DNA of 5,801 nt from Halomonas halophila (GCA_002433675.1 DJIP01000257.1:1-5801); one strand, 5' to 3'. Counted from the stretch's first letter, positions 1-5,740 are shown. The notes: a model not told the origin generated them from the letters alone. Numbers and translations: made by a program.

Positions 1-317
1 CAGCGGATCCGCAGCAGGAACCACTTCTGTTTCTGTCCTATGCACACTGGGCGCGAATGTGTGCGAACCATGCGTCGCGGCAGGCGGTAGCGTAGCCACC
101 CCCTGGTGCAGGCCAGTACCTCCACATCCTCGGCGGTCAGGCCGATTTCTTCGTGGAGCTCTCTGAACAAAGCCTGCTGGGGCGTCTCATCTGACTTGAT
201 GCCTCCCTGGGGAAATTGCCACGCGTTCTGCCCTACCCGACGCGCCCATAGCAGCTGCCCCTGGTCGTTGACGATGATGATGCCAACGTTGGGGCGAAAG
301 CCGTCTGCGTCGATCAC
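1..317 (-). CDS. rppH: RNA pyrophosphohydrolase RppH (partial, 3' end outside window)
   Basis: Nudix hydrolase that removes pyrophosphate from the 5' triphosphate end of mRNAs in the cytoplasm and so opens them to RNase E decay. The 105 visible codons start [20 protein letters not shown] and align without gaps to the E. coli RppH N-terminus as I remember it. The Nudix box G-x5-E-x7-REL-x-EE-x-GL is complete at residues 38-60, with putative metal/catalytic acids E53, E56 and E57. The downstream WLRYRLPRR and [13 protein letters not shown] segments (about 74-82 and 90-102) are also family hallmarks. The start is GTG at 317; AAGG at 326-329 stands 8 nt upstream, and the protein begins exactly where the family does. 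The gene runs off the left edge, so the C-terminal third is unseen. It is divergent from the HAD gene, an arrangement I recall from Pseudomonas aeruginosa (PA0336/PA0335). Identification is near certain. Confidence 0.96.
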   Translation of the reverse strand, partial: MIDADGFRPNVGIIIVNDQGQLLWARRVGQNAWQFPQGGIKSDETPQQALFRELHEEIGLTAEDVEVLACTRGWLRYRLPRRMVRTHSRPVCIGQKQKWFLLRIR

Positions 318-348
318 GGGCTTCACCTTTCCAATCGGTATTGACTGC

Positions 349-378
349 ATTCTTCCACAATGGCTCGAAGCGCATCAA
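349..378 (-). promoter_or_regulatory. candidate sigma70 promoter of rppH
   Basis: Read on the minus strand, TTGATG (373-378) is followed by an 18-nt spacer and AAGAAT (349-354). Each hexamer matches the sigma70 consensus at four of six bases. Transcription would start near 342, giving a leader of about 25 nt that includes the AAGG ribosome binding site. Position is good but the match is only moderate. Confidence 0.35.
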
Positions 379-387
379 TACGACATC

Positions 388-416
388 TCGAACCCCTGCC
401 GAGGTTCTGACATAAT
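388..416 (+). promoter_or_regulatory. weak candidate promoter for the HAD gene
   Basis: CATAAT at 411-416 matches the -10 consensus at five of six bases. The best partner at 17-nt spacing is TCGAAC (388-393), matching TTGACA at only three positions. A GAACC/GGTTC inverted repeat (390-394 and 403-407) lies between them and could be an operator or chance. The remaining DNA to 538 is GC-rich leader with a 10-bp palindrome GCCCATGGGC (447-456) and no recognisable gene. Confidence 0.25.
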
Positions 417-538
417 CGCCCCCTTTGTGGCCTTCCCGGGCCAGGGGCCCATGGGCATGCCGTTCGCCCGTTGCTGGCCACTCCGACACAGATCGCCGGG
501 CCGGGAGGTCGCCTCACCCAAGCGCCGGGAGACACACC

Positions 539-1195
539 TTGAGTCTGGCCATCTTCGATTTGGACAATACCCTGCTGTCGATCGACAGCGACCATGCCTG
601 GGGCGAATTCCTGCTCGAGCAGGGCGCCGTGGACGCGGTGGCCTATCGCGAGGCCAATGACCGTTTCAAGGCCGACTATGACGCCGGTCGTCTCGACATG
701 ATGGCCTTTCTGGAGGTGGCTCTGAAGCCGCTGGCGGACAACTCCATGGAACAGCTCGCCGCCTGGCACCAGCAGTTCATGGCCAGCAAGATCGAGCCCG
801 CCATCCTGCCCCAGGCCGAAGAGCTGATCGCCCGCCACCGCGCGCGGGGCGATACCCTGCTGATCATCACCGCCACCAATCGCTTCATCACCGGGCCCAT
901 CGCCGAACGCCTGGGCATCGATGACCTGATCGCGGTGGAACCGGAACTCGTCGATGGCCGCTACACCGGCCGGGTCAGCGGCGTACCGAGCTTTCAGCAG
1001 GGCAAGGTAACCCGCCTCGAGCAGTGGCTTTCTGAGCGCGACGACACCCTCGACGGCGCCTGGTTCTACAGCGACTCCCACAACGACCTGCCGCTGCTTG
1101 AGCAGGTCGATCATCCGGTCGCGGTGGACCCGGACCCGGCCCTGCGCGAAGTGGCCGAGGCCAAGGGCTGGAAGATCATCTCTCTGCGCGATTGA
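539..1195 (+). CDS. HAD-superfamily subfamily IB phosphatase (SerB-like)
   Basis: A 218-aa cytoplasmic phosphomonoesterase of the haloacid dehalogenase superfamily, subfamily IB, the group that includes phosphoserine phosphatase. All four HAD motifs are present: motif I DLDNT (D7 nucleophile, D9 acid/base), motif II IITAT (T111), motif III QGK (K156), and motif IV YSDSHND (D179, D183). The cap lies between motifs I and II, about residues 14-100, with [10 protein letters not shown] at 16-25. The chosen start is TTG at 539, because GGGAG (527-531) stands 7 nt upstream and it puts motif I at residue 7 as usual. An ATG at 425 in the same frame would add 38 low-complexity residues unlike the family. 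The natural substrate cannot be read from sequence; relatives are variously annotated as phosphoserine or histidinol-phosphate phosphatase. The family is certain, the substrate is not. The gene is divergent from rppH and convergent with mdh. Confidence 0.92.
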   Translation: MSLAIFDLDNTLLSIDSDHAWGEFLLEQGAVDAVAYREANDRFKADYDAGRLDMMAFLEVALKPLADNSMEQLAAWHQQFMASKIEPAILPQAEELIARHRARGDTLLIITATNRFITGPIAERLGIDDLIAVEPELVDGRYTGRVSGVPSFQQGKVTRLEQWLSERDDTLDGAWFYSDSHNDLPLLEQVDHPVAVDPDPALREVAEAKGWKIISLRD

Positions 1196-1264
1196 GACAA
1201 GCGCGATAGAACTAAGTCCTCTCGCACGGCGCCCTTCTGTCACGACGCCGACCTCATCTACGAG

Positions 1265-1321
1265 AGAACCCCGCCACCCTTACGCAAGAAACCCGCCATA
1301 CTTACGCAAGAACCCCGCCAC
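1265..1321 (+). repeat. 22-bp tandem repeat made of terminator 5' arms (2.6 copies)
   Basis: Three head-to-tail copies start at 1265, 1287 and 1309. Copies 1 and 2 are 22 bp long and share the spacer CTTACGCA (1279-1286 and 1301-1308). Copy 3 is cut after 13 bp at 1321. The 13-bp core AGAACCCCGCCAC is identical in copies 1 and 3. Copy 2 differs at two positions (1291 and 1299). The core is exactly the 5' arm of the terminator that follows, so duplication of the arm is the simplest reading. Confidence 0.85.
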
Positions 1322-1343
1322 GATGTGGCGGGGTTCTCTTGTT
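1309..1343 (+). terminator. intrinsic terminator of the HAD gene, perhaps bidirectional
   Basis: A perfect 13-bp stem (1309-1321 with 1325-1337), very GC-rich, closes on the 3-nt loop GAT and is followed on the plus strand by CTTGTT, a short imperfect T tract. It lies 113 nt after the HAD stop codon in the convergent gap before mdh. On the minus strand no T tract follows, so a role for mdh is less likely. Confidence 0.7.
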
Positions 1344-1380
1344 GGCACGATGACCGCGGGTCGATGTGCCGGCGATGCAC

Positions 1381-1404
1381 CGCAAGGCCCTGTCGGGCCT
1401 TGCG
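1381..1404 (-). terminator. hairpin downstream of mdh, probable terminator or 3'-end stabiliser
   Basis: A perfect 10-bp stem (1381-1390 with 1395-1404) with a 4-nt loop begins 9 nt after the mdh stop codon. The minus strand lacks a T run after it, so it may act with Rho or protect the mRNA 3' end rather than be a textbook intrinsic terminator. Confidence 0.5.
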
Positions 1405-1413
1405 AGACCGCTA

Positions 1414-2388
1414 TCAGCCCAGCAGGTGCTCGACCGCAGCGCGCTCTTCGCGCAGCTCGTCTTCGGTCGCCTTCATCTTGGTGCGGCTGAACTCGTCGAC
1501 CTCGAGGCCCTGGACGATCTCGTACTTGCCGTCCTTGCACACCACCGGGTAGGAATACATGATGCCCGGCTCGACGCCGTAGCTGCCGTCGGCGGGGATG
1601 CCCATGCTGACGATACCGTCGCTGCCCAGCGCCCAGTCACGCATGTGGTCGATGGCGGCGGAAGCGGCGGAGGCAGCGGAGGATGCACCACGCGCCTTGA
1701 TGATGGCGGCGCCACGCTGCTGCACGGTCGGGATGAAGTCGTTCTCGTACCAGTCGCGCTCGACCAGGTCGAAGGCCGGCTTGCCGTCCACCTTGCAGTG
1801 GGACAGATCCGGGTACTGGGTGGCGCTGTGGTTGCCCCAGACGATCATGCTGTCGACGTCGGTGACGTGCTTGCCGGCCTTCTGCGCCAGCTGGGTCTTG
1901 GCCCGGTTGTGGTCCAGACGCATCATCGCGGTGAACTGGCCGGCGTCGAGATCCGGCGCGTTGCAGGAGGCGATCAGGGCGTTGGTGTTGGCCGGGTTGC
2001 CCACCACCAGCACGCGAATGTCACGGCTGGCGTTGTCGTTGATGGCCTTGCCCTGGGCGGAGAAGATGGCGGCGTTGGCCTCGAGCAGGTCCTTGCGCTC
2101 CATGCCCGGACCGCGCGGACGGGCACCTACCAGCAGGGCGAAGTCGGCGTCCTTGAAGGCCACGTTGGCATCGTCGGTGGCGACGATGTCCTGAACCAGC
2201 GGGAAGGCGCAGTCGTTGAGCTCCATCACCACGCCATTCAGCGCTTCCATGGCCGGAGTGATCTCGAGCAGCTGCAGGATGACCGGCTGGTCCGGGCCCA
2301 GCATGTCACCGGCGGCGATACGGAAGGCGAGAGAGTAGCTGATCTGACCGGCGGCACCGGTGATGGCAATACGTACGGGGTCTTTCAT
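1414..2388 (-). CDS. mdh: malate dehydrogenase (NAD-type, 324 aa)
   Basis: Catalyses reversible oxidation of malate to oxaloacetate in the TCA cycle, in the cytoplasm. The Rossmann motif TGAAGQI is at residues 10-16. E42, at the end of the second strand in LLEITPA, is an acidic residue expected to bind the adenosine ribose and favour NAD over NADP. Substrate-loop arginines lie in [15 protein letters not shown] (R92, R98), VGNPANTN is at 129-136, and the catalytic Asp/His pair is in RLDHNR (D159) and [11 protein letters not shown] (H187). These signatures and the length match the roughly 325-aa group resembling cytosolic MDH, not the 312-aa E. coli enzyme. Two ATGs are adjacent; the second, at 2388, is chosen because AAGGAG (2394-2399) stands 5 nt from it but only 2 nt from the first at 2391. 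In-frame codons further upstream give no family-like sequence. The stop is tandem, TGA then TAG (1411-1416). The Ala/Ser stretch at 235-245 is normal for the family. Confidence 0.97.
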   Translation of the reverse strand: MKDPVRIAITGAAGQISYSLAFRIAAGDMLGPDQPVILQLLEITPAMEALNGVVMELNDCAFPLVQDIVATDDANVAFKDADFALLVGARPRGPGMERKDLLEANAAIFSAQGKAINDNASRDIRVLVVGNPANTNALIASCNAPDLDAGQFTAMMRLDHNRAKTQLAQKAGKHVTDVDSMIVWGNHSATQYPDLSHCKVDGKPAFDLVERDWYENDFIPTVQQRGAAIIKARGASSAASAASAAIDHMRDWALGSDGIVSMGIPADGSYGVEPGIMYSYPVVCKDGKYEIVQGLEVDEFSRTKMKATEDELREERAAVEHLLG

Positions 2389-2393
2389 CATGG

Positions 2394-2399
2394 CTCCTT
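2394..2399 (-). promoter_or_regulatory. mdh ribosome binding site that decides the start
   Basis: AAGGAG on the minus strand, 2 nt from one ATG (2391) and 5 nt from the next (2388). Normal spacing favours the second ATG. Confidence 0.8.
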
Positions 2400-2488
2400 G
2401 GGATTGTCGCCGTGAAGGGGCCCGGGCGGCATCTTGCAGACGTCGGCCGACACCTTGGCTGCCTCGGGCGGCGTTCAGGACGCGGAAA

Positions 2489-2517
2489 ATCTTATGCTTG
2501 CAGTGCACAAAACTCAA
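2489..2517 (-). promoter_or_regulatory. sigma70-type promoter of mdh
   Basis: On the minus strand TTGAGT (2512-2517), a 17-nt spacer and TAAGAT (2489-2494) form a well-spaced promoter; each hexamer matches the consensus at four of six bases, within an AT-rich patch in otherwise GC-rich DNA. The predicted transcription start is near 2482, about 94 nt before the mdh start codon. This suggests mdh is transcribed independently of rsd. Confidence 0.6.
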
Positions 2518-2686
2518 TTGGCCCGACGCAAATGACCTGGCATCGCGCCGCCGACCGGGGTTGTCGCCAGACACGTCCACCTCGACGACCTGACGTCACG
2601 GCCCCTCAAGCGCCAGATCCTGAAGTGTCGGATCCTCGAGTAGCGGGCCCGGACATGACCGTCGATCTGCGGCGAACGACGCCGCC

Positions 2687-2710
2687 AAAGCCTTCGGTGT
2701 TATCGAAGGC
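2687..2710 (-). terminator. probable intrinsic terminator after rsd
   Basis: A 7-bp stem GCCTTCG/CGAAGGC (2704-2710 with 2690-2696) and a 7-nt loop are followed on the minus strand by TTT. It lies 73 nt beyond the rsd stop codon and before the mdh promoter. The T tract is short, so efficiency is uncertain. Confidence 0.45.
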
Positions 2711-2733
2711 GATCAAGGCGCCGCGCTGGTCTT

Positions 2734-2772
2734 GCCCTCTCCCTCGCCCTCTCACTGTCCTCCCTCACTGTC
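2734..2772. repeat. short pyrimidine-rich direct repeats after rsd
   Basis: On the plus strand GCCCTCTC occurs at 2734 and 2746, and CTCACTGTC at 2751 and 2764, giving an almost pure pyrimidine tract. In the rsd transcript it would be purine-rich with several GGA triplets. It may be slippage-derived low-complexity sequence. Confidence 0.6.
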
Positions 2773-2783
2773 GGCACCCCCTG

Positions 2784-3266
2784 TCAGGAGATGCCTTCGG
2801 CGGGAGCGTGTTCGTCGTGGAGCCGGGCAATCAGCTGATCTTCCAGGCCGAAGCGCTCCGCCAGGCCCTTCTTCAATCGCTCGAGCCAGGCCGGAAGACG
2901 CGGCAGAAAGCGTTGGCAGCGCACCGGAGTAGAGTAGTCCTCGTCGAAGGACAGCACCAGTTCGGTGGACATCTCGAGGCGTTCCAGCAGACGATCGGCA
3001 ATATTCAGTGCCGCCGTGTCGTCGAAGGCACGCGCCTCTTCCCTCAGCTGCGGATAAACCTCGAAATGGCCGGCACTGATGTAGTCCATCAGCGTCTCGC
3101 TGAAAATATCGATGCGTTCCTTGGTGATCGTCTCCAGATCCGCATCGCATGACTGTTCGAGCTCATTCAAGACAACGAGCAGACCCTCGCGTTGCTCGAG
3201 CCAGCGGTCGATCAGTCGATGGACGCCTCCCCAGCGTTCGCGAGCGGTCTTGCAATCTTCCAACAT
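2784..3266 (-). CDS. rsd: anti-sigma factor Rsd / AlgQ family
   Basis: A 160-aa all-helical cytoplasmic regulator. In E. coli Rsd binds sigma70 and favours alternative sigma factors in stationary phase; the Pseudomonas homologue AlgQ acts as a global regulator, including of alginate. The N-terminus MLEDCKTARERWGGVHRLID, the core DYISAGHFEVYPQL (61-74) with REEARAFDD after it, and ERFGLEDQLI (137-146) match AlgQ more closely than E. coli Rsd. Length is typical of the family. The ATG at 3266 has GGGAGG (3272-3277) 5 nt upstream. It is 152 bp downstream of dsbB on the same strand, an order I recall in P. aeruginosa (dsbH then algQ). A hairpin after dsbB suggests rsd has its own promoter, but I could not identify a convincing one. 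The gene looks intact. The family is secure; whether the protein acts mainly as a sigma70 sink or as a wider regulator is not visible. Confidence 0.93.
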   Translation of the reverse strand: MLEDCKTARERWGGVHRLIDRWLEQREGLLVVLNELEQSCDADLETITKERIDIFSETLMDYISAGHFEVYPQLREEARAFDDTAALNIADRLLERLEMSTELVLSFDEDYSTPVRCQRFLPRLPAWLERLKKGLAERFGLEDQLIARLHDEHAPAEGIS

Positions 3267-3383
3267 GGCGGCCTCCCTAGCACTGCCTCACCCCGAATCC
3301 AGGCGGATGAACAGACTCCCTCGTGCCGCCGCCCCTGTCAACGAATGCATGCCAAGTACCTGATTGGCCGTCATCACCGATAG

Positions 3384-3404
3384 TAAAACGGCGCACAGAG
3401 CGCC
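3384..3404 (-). terminator. probable terminator of the gshA-dsbB transcript
   Basis: On the minus strand GGCGC, loop TCTGT and GCGCC (3390-3404) are followed by GTTTTA (3384-3389), starting 14 nt after the dsbB stop. The stem is only 5 bp but all G-C. Position and T run support termination, perhaps with partial read-through into rsd. Confidence 0.5.
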
Positions 3405-3418
3405 TCGACCGCCAAGCT

Positions 3419-3943
3419 TCAGCCGTTCCAGCGATAGCCGCTGGTCGTGGCCCGCAGGGTCGTGAGCATGCCCACCGGCACCGCCAGCAGTACCACAAAG
3501 CCGATCAGCGTCCAGCCTGGCAGCGACAGCCCAAGCAGGGTAGCGCCGACCTCGGCGCACTCGCCGGAGCCAGACAACACCGAGGCGATGACCTTCTGCA
3601 GCGGCAGCACATCGATCATGTAGTCAAGACCGGGGCCACAGCTCGGCACCTGATCCGCCGGCAGCGACTGCAGCCACAGATGACGCCCGGCGACAGCGAT
3701 CCCGGACAGCACCGCCAGGGCCGCCAGAATGCTGTAGGCCACGGTGGCGAAGGTACCACGAGGGCCGTGCAGCGCAGCCACGGCAAACACCAGCCCTGCC
3801 GCGATCACCGCCACCCGCTGAAATACACAAAGCGGACAGGGCTCGAGCCCGACCAGGTGCTCAAGCCCCAGGGCCACGGCCATCATTGCCACGCAAAAGC
3901 CCAGTCCCACCAGGCTCCACTGCCGCAGGCTCCACTCGCTCAT
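3419..3943 (-). CDS. dsbB: disulfide bond formation protein DsbB
   Basis: Inner-membrane quinone reductase that reoxidises periplasmic DsbA and passes the electrons to ubiquinone or menaquinone. The 174 residues show four hydrophobic segments at about 10-28, 42-59, 66-86 and 143-163. The first periplasmic loop carries the redox pair C36-P-L-C39 followed by FQR, where R43 aligns with the quinone-binding R48 of E. coli DsbB. The second loop carries C102 (PSCGPGLDYM) and C129 (GSGEC). All four cysteines expected for activity are therefore present, and length matches the E. coli protein (176 aa). The ATG at 3943 overlaps the gshA stop as ATGA, so translation is probably coupled; the purine-rich GGAGAG upstream within gshA could serve as a ribosome binding site. 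Pseudomonas has two DsbB paralogues, so this may be the DsbH type (the one beside algQ). Confidence 0.95.
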   Translation of the reverse strand: MSEWSLRQWSLVGLGFCVAMMAVALGLEHLVGLEPCPLCVFQRVAVIAAGLVFAVAALHGPRGTFATVAYSILAALAVLSGIAVAGRHLWLQSLPADQVPSCGPGLDYMIDVLPLQKVIASVLSGSGECAEVGATLLGLSLPGWTLIGFVVLLAVPVGMLTTLRATTSGYRWNG

Positions 3944-5577
3944 TTCAGGCTCTCTCCGCTATGGGTCGGTTGATCCGTGGGTGCCAACGCCCGGGTTTCC
4001 CGGGCTCGGCTGAAGTAGTCACTCAGAAAATGGGCGAAATCGCTGGTGTCGGACGCCTCGATCTCCCGCTGCTGCTGATGAGAGGTCTCGACCAGGTCTT
4101 CCAGCATCGACCCACGACACCGATTGAGCGGCTCGTCAGCCAGCGCAGCGGCTTGCTCGCGGGCGATGGCGACCATGGCCTCGACAAACTCCTCGCCGTT
4201 GTCCTCGAGACGCGCCAGCACGCGTGCGGAAGGCGTCAGCGACGCATCATCGATGCGCGGCGCGATCGCCTCCACCGCCTGCTGGTGGGGACTGTCATCC
4301 TCGAGCCGGTCGAGCAGCGCGGCGACCTCGCGCATCTCGTCGACGATGGCGCGACTCCAGTCGACCAGACTGCGGCGATTGCCACGGTCATTGAGCTCGA
4401 GTCCGGGCTCGCGACCACGCTCCACGACCAGGCGACGGTTGTCGTCCAGGTGGTCGCACTCCTCATCGGAGATCCAGGGGCTGTCGGACAGCAGACACCA
4501 CACCAGGAAGGTATCGAGAAAGCGCGTCTGGGCGGCGTCGATCCCCAGGGTCGCGAAGGGATCGATATCCAGACAGCGAACCTCGATGTACTCGACACCA
4601 CGGGCCTCGAGGGCTTGGCTCGGCGTCTCGTCGTGACGGGTGACCCGCTTGGGGCGGATATCGCTGTAGTACTCGTTCTCGATCTGCAGGATGTTGGCAT
4701 TGAGCTGACGCCAGCGTTCGCCGTCACGCACGCCCAACGCCTCATAGTCCGGCCAGCCGGTGGAAATGGCGTGGCGCAGGGTGTTGACGTAGTTCGACAA
4801 CGAATTGAAGCAGATCTTGAGCTGATCCTGGACCTTGTTCTGATAGCCCAGGTCGGACATCCGCAAGCTGGTGGCATAGCGAGATATCAGGGTGCGTTCC
4901 CCGAGGCGTTCCAGCCCCTCGGGGATCTCGCCGCCATCCAGAAAGCTGTCGTCGATGGCCGGAGAGGCACCGAACAGATACAGCAGCAGCCAGCTATGGC
5001 GTCGGAAGTTGCGGATCAGCCCGAAGTAGCGCGACGAGCGGTACTCGCCCATGGACACCTGCTCCTGCTCGTCCAGGGTCTGCAGCAGCGTCCACAGGTC
5101 GTCTGGCAGCGACACGTTGTAGTGGATGCCGGCGATCGACTGCATGATCCGCCCGTAGCGAGCATCCAGGCCGCGTCGATAGACGTGCTTCATGGTGCCG
5201 ACATTGGAGTTTCCGTAGTCGGCGATGGGCACGCTGTCGTTACCATTGAGCCGGGACGGCATGCTGGCCGGCCAGATCCACTCGCCGTCCAGATGGCGAT
5301 AGGTGTAGCGGTGGAGATCGGCCAGAAACTCCAGTGCCTCGTCGGGGCGGCTGTAGACCGGCGTGATGTACTCCAGCAGCGCCTCGGAATAGTCCGTGGT
5401 GATATGGGGGTGGGTCAGTTTCGAGCCCAGCGCCCGGGGATGGAAGGTCGCCGCGATCACGCCGCGGTCATCGACCCGAAGCCCCTCCTTTTCGATGCCG
5501 CGGCGCAGGCGGCCGAAGCGTCGTGCGGCCGCCGGGCCGCGCAGGCGTTCGAGGAGCGAAGAAAGCTGAGTGGACAA
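3940..5577 (-). CDS. gshA: glutamate-cysteine ligase GshA
   Basis: ATP-dependent ligase joining glutamate and cysteine into gamma-glutamylcysteine, the first and rate-limiting step of glutathione synthesis in the cytoplasm. The gammaproteobacterial GshA signature blocks are in order: RGIEKEGLRV (26-35), ALGSKLTHPHITTDYSEALLE (49-69), YGNSNVG (121-127), MQSIAGIHYNVSLP (145-158) and EVRCLDIDPF (332-341). Glutamates 28, 31, 65 and 69 are likely ligand or metal residues by family analogy. The protein is 545 aa from the chosen TTG at 5577 (E. coli 518 aa). This start places GIEKE at residue 27, as I recall for Pseudomonas, and has GGGG 8 nt upstream. Alternatives are GTG at 5586 (no ribosome binding site) and TTG at 5637 (adds 20 Pro-rich residues and falls inside a strong hairpin stem). 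The stop overlaps the dsbB start. Identification is certain, the start is moderately sure. Confidence 0.95.
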   Translation of the reverse strand: MSTQLSSLLERLRGPAAARRFGRLRRGIEKEGLRVDDRGVIAATFHPRALGSKLTHPHITTDYSEALLEYITPVYSRPDEALEFLADLHRYTYRHLDGEWIWPASMPSRLNGNDSVPIADYGNSNVGTMKHVYRRGLDARYGRIMQSIAGIHYNVSLPDDLWTLLQTLDEQEQVSMGEYRSSRYFGLIRNFRRHSWLLLYLFGASPAIDDSFLDGGEIPEGLERLGERTLISRYATSLRMSDLGYQNKVQDQLKICFNSLSNYVNTLRHAISTGWPDYEALGVRDGERWRQLNANILQIENEYYSDIRPKRVTRHDETPSQALEARGVEYIEVRCLDIDPFATLGIDAAQTRFLDTFLVWCLLSDSPWISDEECDHLDDNRRLVVERGREPGLELNDRGNRRSLVDWSRAIVDEMREVAALLDRLEDDSPHQQAVEAIAPRIDDASLTPSARVLARLEDNGEEFVEAMVAIAREQAAALADEPLNRCRGSMLEDLVETSHQQQREIEASDTSDFAHFLSDYFSRARETRALAPTDQPTHSGESLK

Positions 5578-5634
5578 GGTGAACACCCCGTGTCGTGGAA
5601 GGGCCCGGGGGCCTGCTTCGAATGGCGGCGACGG

Positions 5635-5658
5635 CAACGGGCGCTCACGCGCCCGTTG
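5635..5658 (-). other. strong hairpin in the gshA leader
   Basis: A perfect 10-bp inverted repeat (5635-5644 with 5649-5658) with a 4-nt loop lies between the predicted gshA transcription start (about 5730) and the TTG start at 5577. No T run follows on the minus strand, so it is unlikely to stop gshA transcription. On the plus strand GTTGTTTC follows, so it could terminate antisense transcription. It may also stabilise the leader or influence translation. Confidence 0.65.
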
Positions 5659-5662
5659 TTTC

Positions 5663-5740
5663 AGTCGACAGATACGGTCGACAGCGAAGGTCGACAGCTA
5701 AGGTCGACGGTCGAGATCGCTGGATAAGGTCGACAGATTA
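5663..5740. repeat. six-copy 13-bp tandem repeat centred on GTCGAC
   Basis: Six contiguous 13-bp units begin at 5663, 5676, 5689, 5702, 5715 and 5728, with consensus GGTCGACAGMTAA on the plus strand. Units 2 and 3 differ at one base; units 1 and 6 are close; unit 4 keeps GGTCGAC but then diverges; unit 5 is degenerate yet keeps the length, so the phase is held across 78 bp. The palindrome GTCGAC occurs five times (5664, 5677, 5690, 5703, 5729). The array ends inside the -10 element of the gshA promoter and fills most of the first 65-70 nt of its predicted leader. Confidence 0.88.

Larger units (their letters stand above)
2389..2783. other. 395-bp gap between mdh and rsd, no gene seen
   Basis: It holds the mdh ribosome binding site (2394-2399), a transcribed leader of about 94 nt, the mdh promoter (2489-2517), a probable rsd terminator (2687-2710) and a pyrimidine-rich repeat tract (2734-2772). 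Two perfect palindromes stand out: GTCGGCCGAC (2442-2451) in the mdh leader and TGACGTCA (2591-2598) upstream of the promoter. Both could be operators or chance. A second small hairpin (2669-2674 with 2680-2685) lies beyond the rsd terminator. Open frames crossing the gap do not resemble a protein I know. Confidence 0.7.

Noticed and set aside
383..407. tRNA T-arm-like sequence (minus-strand GGTTCGAG) between rppH and the HAD gene
   Set aside because: There is no matching acceptor, anticodon or D arm nearby, so it is not a tRNA or an obvious attachment-site fragment.
323..1243. 306-codon minus-strand open frame opposite the HAD gene
   Set aside because: All HAD motifs are on the plus strand; this frame is a low-complexity shadow and would also run into the rppH upstream region.
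1655..1685. GGC/GGA-rich microrepeat inside mdh
   Set aside because: It encodes the Ala/Ser-rich loop (residues 235-245) normal in this MDH family, so it is coding, not an independent repeat element.
1366..2415. 349-codon plus-strand open frame opposite mdh
   Set aside because: It mirrors the mdh codons (Val/Gly/His-rich composition) and crosses both flanking regulatory regions; mdh on the other strand is certain.
2591..2598. TGACGTCA palindrome upstream of mdh
   Set aside because: It resembles a eukaryotic CRE site, which has no meaning here; a single 8-bp palindrome is not enough to call an operator.
2412..3152. 246-codon plus-strand open frame over the mdh-rsd gap
   Set aside because: Half of it is antisense to rsd and the rest is Arg/Pro-rich with no family resemblance; the gap is better explained by the mdh promoter and rsd terminator.
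3336..3341. Perfect TTGACA -35 hexamer on the minus strand upstream of rsd
   Set aside because: No acceptable -10 hexamer is found 16 to 19 nt downstream, so I did not call a promoter, although rsd probably has one in this gap.
3886..5727. 613-codon plus-strand open frame opposite gshA and dsbB
   Set aside because: It is antisense to two clearly conserved genes, has no recognisable domain or ribosome binding site, and is a common artefact of GC-rich codon usage.
5663..5740. Reading the 13-bp array as a CRISPR or plasmid-type iteron origin
   Set aside because: There are no unique spacers, units are directly adjacent, and there is no rep or cas gene or AT-rich unwinding region; location on the gshA promoter fits regulation or slippage better.
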